Shown: positions 7,674 through 13,446 of the stretch, in pieces
How positions within the stretch are numbered: position 1 is the stretch's first letter
Layout of the letters: the number at the start of each line of letters is the position of its first letter
Assembly (NCBI GenBank): GCA_050743625.1
Contig: JBOGED010000244.1
Coordinates: 1 to 15,380 of the forward strand
Reading direction: 5' to 3'
Origin: JBOGED01 sp050743625
GTDB lineage: Bacteria; Actinomycetota; Nitriliruptoria; Euzebyales; Egibacteraceae
Length of the DNA stretch: 15,380 nucleotides
Notes under the pieces: generated by a model
The model's database searches: none
Told to the model about the DNA's origin: nothing
Seen by the model: the letters and a program-made list of their open reading frames with translations, nothing else
Translations under genes and position numbers: made by a program

Positions 7674-8359
7674 CCCGGCACCCGCTGGGCGAGCACGGCC
7701 TGGAGCAGGCGCCGCCCGTCCGTCGAGCCGAGCCCCAGCAGCGGGTCGACCGCGTGCTCGGGATGCGGCATCAGCCCGGCGACGTTGCCCACGGCGTTCG
7801 TGACCCCGGCGATACCGGCGACGCTGCCGTTCGGGTTGGCGCGGCCCGTCACGGCTCCGCTGGCGTCGCAGTAGCGGGCAAGCACCTGGCCGGCGGCGGC
7901 GAGCCCGGCAGGATCGGGATGCACGTACCGACCCTCACCGTGCTTGATGGGGATGCGCAGGACCTCGCCTCGCGCGATGCCCGCCGTCCAGGCGCAATCC
8001 GCCTCGATCAGGATGCACTGCTCGCGATGCACGAACCGCAGGTCCACGTTCCGTGTCAGAGCACCGGGCAGCAACCCCGCCTCGCACAGGACCTGGAAGC
8101 CGTTGCAGATGCCGAGCACGGGCCCGCCGCGCTCCGCGAACTCACCGACCGCACCCATGACCGGCGCGAACCGCGCGATCGCACCGCATCGCAGGTAGTC
8201 GCCGTAGCTGAACCCACCCGGCAAGAGCACCGCCTCCACGCCCGCGAGGTCCGCCTCGCCGTGCCAGAGCAGCACGGGCTCCGCGCCGCACCGTGCGACC
8301 GCCCGCACCGCGTCCCGCTCGTCGCAGGATCCGGGAAACTGCACCACGCCGACTCTCAT
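7670..8359 (-). CDS. purQ: phosphoribosylformylglycinamidine synthase, glutaminase subunit
   Basis: 229 residues from ATG at 8359, a normal length for the stand-alone small subunit. It hydrolyses glutamine and passes ammonia to PurL for FGAR to FGAM conversion, with PurS bridging the complex in the cytoplasm. Class I glutamine amidotransferase features are complete: VQFPGSCDERD at the N-terminus, LLPGGFSYGDYLRCGA (45-60, the oxyanion region), the nucleophile Cys85 in GICNGFQV, and the His199/Glu201 pair in MPHPEH. PIKHGEGRY is the usual PurQ loop. No clear Shine-Dalgarno precedes the start, and the membrane-protein gene ends 18 bp upstream. The stop overlaps the next gene's GTG. purL, the usual downstream neighbour, is absent from the window. 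Confidence 0.97.
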   Translation of the reverse strand: MRVGVVQFPGSCDERDAVRAVARCGAEPVLLWHGEADLAGVEAVLLPGGFSYGDYLRCGAIARFAPVMGAVGEFAERGGPVLGICNGFQVLCEAGLLPGALTRNVDLRFVHREQCILIEADCAWTAGIARGEVLRIPIKHGEGRYVHPDPAGLAAAGQVLARYCDASGAVTGRANPNGSVAGIAGVTNAVGNVAGLMPHPEHAVDPLLGLGSTDGRRLLQAVLAQRVPG

Positions 8360-8377
8360 GGGGGCCAGTATCGCTCG

Positions 8378-9121
8378 CTACGAGAAGCCGGCCTCATGGA
8401 GCGCGGCGAGCGGGTCTTGCAGGCCGAGAAGCTCCGCGGCGTCCTGGCAGCCGCTGGGCGTGCGGCCGGTGAAGATCCGGTCGCAGACGCGCGCCTCGGC
8501 CTGGCGGGCCGCGAGCGCGGACGACGCCAGGGCAGGGTCCGCCTGCAGGAACGTCACGTCGTGGGCGACCAGCGGAGCGATCCACCTGGGATCGGTGCGT
8601 GAGAACCTCGCGTTCACGCGGATGCGCGGAGGGGTGGCCCGCAGCTCGGCGGTCGAGTCGACCCCAGTCGCCTCGAATTGGGCGAACCGGACGACCCCGT
8701 CAGCCCGGGCGAACGCGTTGAGGCGTCCCGCCAGCTCCGCGTCCAGCCTGATCAGGCACAGCGCTTGCAGTCCGGTGATCAGCGCGTTGCGGTCGGCCGG
8801 CTCACCGGCGACCTGCACTCCTCTCAGGGTCGGGCATAGGCGCTCGACGGGCGCCGGGCGCGAGTCTCCCACCCGGAACTCGCCCACCGCCGCCGTCAGC
8901 CCTCCGGCGGGCGGGGGACGCCGCGCGGCCACCGGCAGGGGATCGGGCCCTGACAGCACGAAGGCCGCGATCATGGCCGCGATCGCGATCGGGACCATCA
9001 CCAGAGCGACGAGCACGAACCAGCGAGGGAGCACCTGGTCACCCAGCTCGCTGGTCGGCGCGTGGCGCCAGGGGTCTTTGCCCGCCCCCGAGCGCGTGCG
9101 GATCTCTCCGTTGTGGCTCAC
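8378..9121 (-). CDS. single-span membrane protein between purS and purQ, unknown function
   Basis: 247 residues if it starts at GTG 9121, whose GTG overlaps the purS TGA (GTGA). The frame runs open further upstream, but only across purS with low-complexity Arg/Gly sequence, so the overlap start is preferred. A polar N-terminus (SHNGEIRTRSGAGKD) of about 33 residues leads into one hydrophobic segment, FVLVALVMVPIAIAAMIAAF (35-54), then SGPDPLPVAARRPPP. The remaining ~170 residues would lie outside the membrane and contain several Cys (in RLCPTLRG, ALCLIRLD, RVCDRIF and SGCQDA), possibly disulfide-bonded. Helical segments such as ASSALAARQAEARVCDRIF are visible. I do not recognise the family. 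The context implies co-translation with purine genes rather than any proven purine role. Confidence 0.82.
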   Translation of the reverse strand: MSHNGEIRTRSGAGKDPWRHAPTSELGDQVLPRWFVLVALVMVPIAIAAMIAAFVLSGPDPLPVAARRPPPAGGLTAAVGEFRVGDSRPAPVERLCPTLRGVQVAGEPADRNALITGLQALCLIRLDAELAGRLNAFARADGVVRFAQFEATGVDSTAELRATPPRIRVNARFSRTDPRWIAPLVAHDVTFLQADPALASSALAARQAEARVCDRIFTGRTPSGCQDAAELLGLQDPLAALHEAGFS

Positions 9122-9360
9122 CCTCGGGCCACCTCGTAGGTGAACCGCTCGATCACGGGGTTGGAGAGCAGCTTCGAGGCCATGTCCACGATCCGCTCGT
9201 CGAGGTCGGGCCCGTCCTCGACGTCGAGCTCGATGTGCTTGCCGACCCGGACCCGGTCCACGCCCTCGATGCCCAGCGCGGGCAGCGCCCGCTCGATCGC
9301 CTGTCCCTGTGGATCCAGGATCTCGTCTTTCAGCATCACATCGACGCGTACCCGCACCAT
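9118..9360 (-). CDS. purS: phosphoribosylformylglycinamidine synthase subunit PurS
   Basis: 80 residues, the usual length, from ATG at 9360. PurS dimers hold PurQ and PurL together for FGAM synthesis. Recognisable family features are the first strand VRVDVMLKDEILDPQGQAI, the GIEGVDRVRVGKHIEL strand pair, and the closing SNPVIERFTYEV. A GGGGA lies about eight bases before the start. It begins 52 bp after the purC stop and ends overlapping the next gene's GTG by four bases, so purC, purS and the downstream genes probably form one transcript. Confidence 0.96.
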   Translation of the reverse strand: MVRVRVDVMLKDEILDPQGQAIERALPALGIEGVDRVRVGKHIELDVEDGPDLDERIVDMASKLLSNPVIERFTYEVARG

Positions 9361-9412
9361 TCTTAGTCCCCACCCTCCGCCGACCGCTGCGCGGCCGGCC
9401 TCACCCGCACCA

Positions 9413-10315
9413 TCACCCGACCCACTGCGAGAACGGCATCCCCGTCAGCCGCTCGTACGCCGAGAGGTACCGCTCGCGGGTGCGCTCGACGATTGGCGGG
9501 GGGAGCACGGGGGCGGGCGGCGTCCGGTCCCAGTCCTGACCGGCGAGCCAGTCCCGGACGTACTGCTTGTCGAAAGAAGACTGCGGGCGGCCAGGCTCGT
9601 AGTCGCTCGCAGGCCAGAATCGGGACGAGTCCGGCGTGAGCACCTCGTCGATCAGCGTCAACTCGCCATCCACCAACCCGAACTCGAACTTCGTGTCGGC
9701 GACGATGATGCCGTGCGCGGCGGCGTGCGTGCTGGCCACCTCGTACAGCTTCAGGCTGGCGACGCGCGCTCGCTCGGCAAGGTCAGCGCCGACCAGCTCG
9801 ACGACGCCGTCGAAGTCCATCGGCTCGTCATGGCCGGTCGTGGCCTTGGTCGTCGGCGTGAAGATCGGCTCGGGAAGCCTCTCGGACTCGCGCAGTCCTT
9901 CGCCGAGCCGGATGCCGGAGACCGTTCCGGTCTTCCCATAGTCGGACCATCCTGAGCCGGACAGGTATCCCCGTACGACGCATTCGACCGGCAGGACATC
10001 GGCGCGGCGGCACAGCATCGCCCGCCCGCGCAACGCGTCGCGGTAGGGCGCGAGGGCATGAGGCAGGCGATCGACGTCGGTCGTGATGCGATGGTCGGGC
10101 ACGATCCCGGCGAGGAGGTCCAGCCAGAACGCCGTGAGCCCGGTCAACACCCTCCCCTTGTCGGGGATCGTGGTGGGCAGGACCACGTCGAACGCGCTGA
10201 TCCTGTCGGTCGCCACGAGCAGGATGTCGTCCCCGACGGCGTACAGCTCGCGGATCTTGCCTGATCCGACACGTCGTACGCCCTCGACCTGATCGAGCTC
10301 GGGCACCTCGCTCAT
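9413..10315 (-). CDS. purC: SAICAR synthetase (phosphoribosylaminoimidazole-succinocarboxamide synthase)
   Basis: 300 residues from ATG at 10315, set by GGAGGG seven bases upstream; the frame is open for 36 more codons, but these read as low-complexity sequence. The enzyme condenses CAIR with aspartate using ATP. Family motifs in order: GSGKIRELY (nucleotide loop), TDRISAFDVVLP, CVVRGYLSGSGWSDYG (substrate-binding loop), PIFTPTTKA, DTKFEFG and IDEVLTPDSSRFWP (metal/ATP site), and SFDKQYVRDWL near the end. The ~300-residue length is that of the longer PurC form. It lies 46 bp after the 68-residue membrane-protein gene and 52 bp before purS. Confidence 0.97.
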   Translation of the reverse strand: MSEVPELDQVEGVRRVGSGKIRELYAVGDDILLVATDRISAFDVVLPTTIPDKGRVLTGLTAFWLDLLAGIVPDHRITTDVDRLPHALAPYRDALRGRAMLCRRADVLPVECVVRGYLSGSGWSDYGKTGTVSGIRLGEGLRESERLPEPIFTPTTKATTGHDEPMDFDGVVELVGADLAERARVASLKLYEVASTHAAAHGIIVADTKFEFGLVDGELTLIDEVLTPDSSRFWPASDYEPGRPQSSFDKQYVRDWLAGQDWDRTPPAPVLPPPIVERTRERYLSAYERLTGMPFSQWVG

Positions 10316-10361
10316 GATGATCCCTCCGGGATGGGATCGCGCTCCGCGCTCATGCGCGGGT

Positions 10362-10568
10362 TTAGGGGTCGAGACGCCGCCGGCGCCGGCCGCTCCCCGT
10401 GTGCTCCTCGATCCACTCGCCACCGCGCTTCAAGCCATTGCTCAGGCCCGACGCGCCGCGACGCTGCTCGAGCTCGGAGCCCACGCGTTGGAGCAGCTTC
10501 GCTCCGACAGGCACGGCGACAGCGAGGATCACCCACTGCCGGAGCCGCCTAGATAACAACGCCCACAT
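10362..10568 (-). CDS. 68-residue single-span membrane protein
   Basis: ATG at 10568 with a GAGAGG about ten bases upstream. The N-terminus is basic (MWALLSRRLRQ), then one hydrophobic helix WVILAVAVPVGAKLL (about 12-26). A charged amphipathic region (QRVGSELEQRRG, NGLKRGGEWIEEHTG) ends in a run of arginines, RRRRRLDP. Small proteins of this shape are common and uncharacterised in actinobacteria. It is the first gene of the minus-strand run and faces the acylphosphatase gene across a 69-bp divergent region. No function can be assigned. Confidence 0.75.
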   Translation of the reverse strand: MWALLSRRLRQWVILAVAVPVGAKLLQRVGSELEQRRGASGLSNGLKRGGEWIEEHTGSGRRRRRLDP

Positions 10569-10616
10569 CTTTGGAGGCCTCTCTATTCTGGATTCAGTTA
10601 AGGGTCGTTCACGCTA

Positions 10617-10635
10617 CTACAGGGGTACCCCGTAG
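10617..10635. promoter_or_regulatory. palindrome in the divergent region, candidate operator
   Basis: The 69 bp between the divergent starts at 10568 and 10638 must hold promoters for both directions. Within it is a perfect 10-bp palindrome GGGGTACCCC (10622-10631), flanked by CTAC (10617-10620) and GTAG (10632-10635), i.e. 14 symmetric bases with one unpaired A. It sits just before the acylphosphatase ATG. A repressor site or a 5' hairpin is possible. I see no convincing -10/-35 pair on either strand. Confidence 0.4.
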
Positions 10636-10637
10636 AC

Positions 10638-10923
10638 ATGGCATCTCGGCGCGTTCGTGTCCTCGTATCGGGCCAGGTTCAAGGAGTGTTCTTCCGCGAC
10701 ACCACTCGCGACGTAGCCGGCCGCCTCGGCCTTACCGGTTGGGTTCGCAATCGCGGTGACGGGACCGGCGGTCGCGTCCGCCGAGTTCCAGGGATCGCCC
10801 GGCGCGGTCGCCGCCGGGCGATCCTGGAACTGCCGCACCGGCCCGCACTACGCTGACGTCTCCGGCGTCCAGGTCACCGATGTCGACGTCATCCCCGAGG
10901 AGCGCCGCTTCCACGTTCGGTGA
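10638..10923 (+). pseudogene. acyP: acylphosphatase, frameshifted
   Basis: From ATG 10638 the frame gives a good acylphosphatase N-terminus: VRVLVSGQVQGVFFRDTT with the phosphate-binding Arg20, then GLTGWVRNRGDG with catalytic Asn38. After about codon 44 that frame becomes Arg-rich and ends at 10856. The next frame carries the C-terminal half, AEFQGSPGAVAA... CRTGPHYADVSGVQVTDVDV ...RRFHV, ending with TGA at 10921. A net +1 (or -2) change near 10775-10785 joins them, and the total of ~95 codons equals the family length. The usual AVLDWCR segment is also distorted (GRSWNCR) within an inverted repeat. The enzyme hydrolyses acyl phosphates in the cytoplasm; as read, it cannot be made. A sequencing error is the main alternative. 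Its end overlaps the phosphotransferase 3' end by 35 bp, convergently. Confidence 0.85.
10784..10831. repeat. quasi-palindrome inside the broken acylphosphatase gene
   Basis: Arm 10784-10804 (AGTTCCAGGGATCGCCCGGCG) is the reverse complement of arm 10812-10831, except for one base missing in the right arm; the loop is seven bases. The right arm lies where the conserved AVLDW codons should be, so it may have arisen by template switching from the left arm. It could form a stable hairpin in RNA or DNA. Confidence 0.85.
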
Positions 10924-11812
10924 GGTGTGCGAGGGCCAGCAGCCCTTCGCGGAGCAGATCGGCTGAGCCCATGTGGTGCGCGTAGACGACGGCCGCCGAG
11001 TGGTGGAGCGCCCGGAGTCGCGCGAGATGCCAGGTGCCCTCGTCGACCGGCCCGTAGTGGGCGAGGAAGGTGGGGTGGGCGGAGGGCGGGAGGAAGGAGT
11101 GCGCCACGGCCAGGTCGACCGCGGGATCTCCACGGTGGACGTCACCCCAGTCGATGACTCCCGTCAACCGGCCCTCGCCGTCGACCAGCAGGTGGAGCGC
11201 GTAGACGTCGCCGTGGACCAGCACCCCGGTTCGCGACGCGCTGGCCTCGCTCGCGGTCTCGAGGATCCGCAGCAATGGGCGGGCGTCCGGGACCAGTTCC
11301 CGCTCCGCGATCTCCTGCAACCGGGCGCCGGCCTGGGGGAGGCGCCTGGCGAGATCGAGCCGGCCGATCTCGTCTCCTGGTACGTCAAGCTCCCGCGGCG
11401 GGATGGCGTGGAGGGCGGCGAGGAAGCGGGCGAGCGGCTCGGCGGCCGCATGCCGTTCTCGCTCACCCAGCCCGGCGGCGCAGGCCGTCCGCCCATCCAG
11501 CATCGGGTAGCCGGAGAACGGCCAACCGAAGCACTCGCTTGGCTTCCCGACGAACGCCGGGACGGGTATCGCGAGCGGCAGTCGAGGCGCGAGCACCGGA
11601 AGCACCCGAGCCTCGCGGGTGATCAGGTCGACCGCGATCGGCCTGCGTGGGAAACGGAACACGTAGGCCTGGTTGACCCGGTACGCGGTGTTGTCCCATC
11701 CCACGCCGAGCGGCTCCACGCTGGCGGGCGCGAGATCGGGGAACTGGTCCTCGACGAGCGCGCGTGCCAGCTCGGGTGAGACGGCCCGCTCGGCGTCCCA
11801 AGGATGGCTCAT
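10889..11812 (-). CDS. aminoglycoside phosphotransferase (APH)-family kinase
   Basis: 307 residues from ATG at 11812, which overlaps the cyclase TGA by ATGA. The fold is the protein-kinase-like APH family: GVGWDNTAYRV (36-46) is the nucleotide loop with YVFRFPRR carrying the strand-3 basic residue. LARFLAALHAIP is the interdomain helix, VLVHGDVYALHLLVD (198-211) the catalytic loop, and GVIDWGDVHRGDPAVDLA the metal-binding segment with Asp221/Asp224. In the catalytic loop Asp202 is present, but the position usually held by Asn (HGDxxxxN) is His207. I recall other phosphotransferases with HGDxxxxH, so this is probably a subfamily rather than a dead enzyme. The substrate is unknown; resistance should not be assumed. 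The 3' end overlaps the acylphosphatase end. Confidence 0.88.
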   Translation of the reverse strand: MSHPWDAERAVSPELARALVEDQFPDLAPASVEPLGVGWDNTAYRVNQAYVFRFPRRPIAVDLITREARVLPVLAPRLPLAIPVPAFVGKPSECFGWPFSGYPMLDGRTACAAGLGERERHAAAEPLARFLAALHAIPPRELDVPGDEIGRLDLARRLPQAGARLQEIAERELVPDARPLLRILETASEASASRTGVLVHGDVYALHLLVDGEGRLTGVIDWGDVHRGDPAVDLAVAHSFLPPSAHPTFLAHYGPVDEGTWHLARLRALHHSAAVVYAHHMGSADLLREGLLALAHLTERGSGAPRG

Positions 11813-12429
11813 CTGGTGGCGAGTACGGCTCGGGCGGGCGCGCCGTCCGACCCCGGGATCAACAGCGGCAGGCAGTGCAGCTCGTAGGGTCCCGGCTCCA
11901 CTGTTCGCAGGTCCAAACCCTCGAGGATCACGACGCCAGCGCCCAGCAGGACCAGGTGCGTCGGAACGGGGTCGGCAGCCGGCGCGATCGACAGGTAGTC
12001 GATCCCCACCAGGCGGATCCCCCGGGCGACGAGCATCTCGGCCCCTGATCGAGTTAGGCCGATGTAGTCCGCCGAGAAGCCGTCGAGGTCCCACAGGCGT
12101 GAGTTGTCCGTCTTGAGCAGCACCCGCTCGGCCCCGTCAGGGATGTCGAGCATCGCCTCGTCGAGGTCCCGGCGATGGCCGGTGGCGTCCACCACCCACG
12201 CAGGCCCGAGCATGGCCTCCAGCGGCAGCGTCTCGACCCCACCCGCGCCGGGGATGAAGTGGACGGGCGCATCGACGTGCGTGCCGGTGTGGACACCGAG
12301 GTCGAGACGGCTGACGTTGCACATGTCCCCGGCCGCCATGTCAGCATGTGCCGTGAGGTTGACCGCCGGGTCGCCCTCGTAGACGACCATGCCCGGCCGG
12401 ATTTCCACGGTGATGTCGATCAGCTTCAT
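11809..12429 (-). CDS. cyclase / kynurenine formamidase-type metal hydrolase
   Basis: 206 residues from ATG 12429; an ATG three codons upstream at 12438 is possible, and neither has a Shine-Dalgarno. The family motif HTGTHVDAPVHF is complete (His47, His51, Asp53, His57; zinc ligands in this family). It opens with MKLIDITVEI, as family members usually do, and shows LLKTDNS and VGIDYLSIAP in the expected places. Relatives hydrolyse N-formylkynurenine or other amides and lactones; this one cannot be placed more precisely. It is translationally coupled to the phosphotransferase gene. A decayed copy of its first ~50 codons lies beside purE (14980-15145), so its 5' end is duplicated on the far side of the AbiE cassette. 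Confidence 0.9.
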   Translation of the reverse strand: MKLIDITVEIRPGMVVYEGDPAVNLTAHADMAAGDMCNVSRLDLGVHTGTHVDAPVHFIPGAGGVETLPLEAMLGPAWVVDATGHRRDLDEAMLDIPDGAERVLLKTDNSRLWDLDGFSADYIGLTRSGAEMLVARGIRLVGIDYLSIAPAADPVPTHLVLLGAGVVILEGLDLRTVEPGPYELHCLPLLIPGSDGAPARAVLATR

Positions 12430-12453
12430 GGCCCGCATCGTGGCATGCGCCGC
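12418..12453 (+). repeat. direct repeat copy A at the cyclase 5' end
   Basis: This 36-bp segment spans the cyclase start (first codons plus about 24 bp upstream) and recurs at 15134-15169 with 34 of 36 bases identical, in the same orientation. Similarity continues leftward with small indels into the coding part. It marks the left edge of the AbiE-bearing segment. Confidence 0.85.
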
Positions 12454-12519
12454 GGACGAGTGAGGAGCACTGACCCCCTCGCGGCACGCCTAATCAGGGG
12501 TTTCGTCGAAGACCTTGGA

Positions 12520-12583
12520 GCCTGAGCGAAAAACATTCGATTAAACCGAGCAATGTGCGCTCAGACAGATGATAGCCTGAGCG
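12520..12583. promoter_or_regulatory. three copies of a YCTGAGCG motif upstream of abiEi, candidate AbiEi operator
   Basis: CCTGAGCG occurs at 12521-12528 and 12576-12583, both as GCCTGAGCG with the preceding base. An inverted copy, CGCTCAGA, lies at 12558-12565. The surrounding sequence is unusually AT-rich for this window, and a TAGTAT at 12584-12589 could be a -10 element, without a convincing -35. AbiEi antitoxins are known to repress their own promoter by binding repeated, inverted sites; this array is in the right place (45-108 bp before the abiEi start). The repeats are plain to see; the role is inferred. Confidence 0.5.
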
Positions 12584-12627
12584 TAGTATGTTCCAGACGG
12601 TTCGAGATTCTTCGCTTGTGGTGATGG

Positions 12628-13446
12628 ATGCCTCCAGATATCGGTGGGATCACGCGCGCCAACCGGCGCAAGTTGCAGACGTTGCATCAACGTGCCAAGG
12701 GACCGTTCACGGCACATGACGCGGCGGCATGGCTTGGTGTCAGCCAAGAGTCGGCGCGTCGGTTGTTGGCCTACCTCGCGGAGCGTGGATGGCTGGTGCG
12801 CGTACGACGAGGCTTGTACGTCCCAGTTCCGCTGGAGTCGCGTCATCCCGGGGACTGGACCGAGGATCCCTGGGTAGTCGCTGCCCGACTCTTCGCTCCC
12901 TGCTACGTGGGTGGCTGGAGCGCGTGTGAGCACTGGGGCCTGACCGACCAGTTGTTCCGGCAACTGATCGTGGTGACCGCACGACGCGTCCGACACCGCC
13001 ACGAGGAGGTCCAGGGCACTCCATTTCGGGTCAAGGTACTGCCGCGGGCCAAGCTCTTCGGCACCCGTTCCGTGTGGCGCAACGAGGTACGGGTGGCAGT
13101 CTCAGACCCCTCGCGCACGGTCGTCGACTTGCTCGATGATCCATCGATGGGGGGTGGGATGCGTCTGATCGCCGAAATCCTCCAGGAGTACTTCGCTGGT
13201 GAACATCGAGCCCATGCGGTCCTGCTGGATTACATTGATAACTTCGGGAACCGCACCGTGTACAAGCGACTCGGCTATCTCGTCGAGTCCCTTGGCGTGA
13301 ACGCGCCCGACCTTGTCCGTGAATGCCTTGTACGGCAAAGCACTGGTGTGTCGAAGCTCGACCCTACGGTCAAGTCCAGTGGGCGGACCATCAGCCGGTG
13401 GCGGCTGGACGTCAACGTCACCGCCGGTGGGCAGGCGGAGACATGA
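12628..13446 (+). CDS. abiEi: AbiEi-type antitoxin, winged-helix transcriptional regulator
   Basis: 272 residues from ATG at 12628. Residues ~10-70 form the N-terminal winged helix of type IV AbiEi antitoxins: AHDAAAWLGVSQESARRLL is the helix-turn-helix and YLAERGWLVRVRRGLYVPVP the wing. The remaining ~200 residues are the family's C-terminal domain, with DPWVVAARLFAPCYVGGWSA, AVSDPSRTVVDLLDDPSMGGG and a helical end. AbiEi proteins repress the operon and counteract the AbiEii nucleotidyltransferase. Its TGA overlaps the abiEii ATG (ATGA), the standard arrangement for this system. The gene is complete. Base composition is visibly lower in GC than in the purine genes, which suggests acquisition by transfer. 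Confidence 0.9.
   Translation: MPPDIGGITRANRRKLQTLHQRAKGPFTAHDAAAWLGVSQESARRLLAYLAERGWLVRVRRGLYVPVPLESRHPGDWTEDPWVVAARLFAPCYVGGWSACEHWGLTDQLFRQLIVVTARRVRHRHEEVQGTPFRVKVLPRAKLFGTRSVWRNEVRVAVSDPSRTVVDLLDDPSMGGGMRLIAEILQEYFAGEHRAHAVLLDYIDNFGNRTVYKRLGYLVESLGVNAPDLVRECLVRQSTGVSKLDPTVKSSGRTISRWRLDVNVTAGGQAET

Noticed and set aside
9122..9373. N-terminal extension of the purS-purQ membrane protein
   Set aside because: It overlaps purS completely in another frame and is Arg/Gly-rich; the GTGA overlap start is much more natural.
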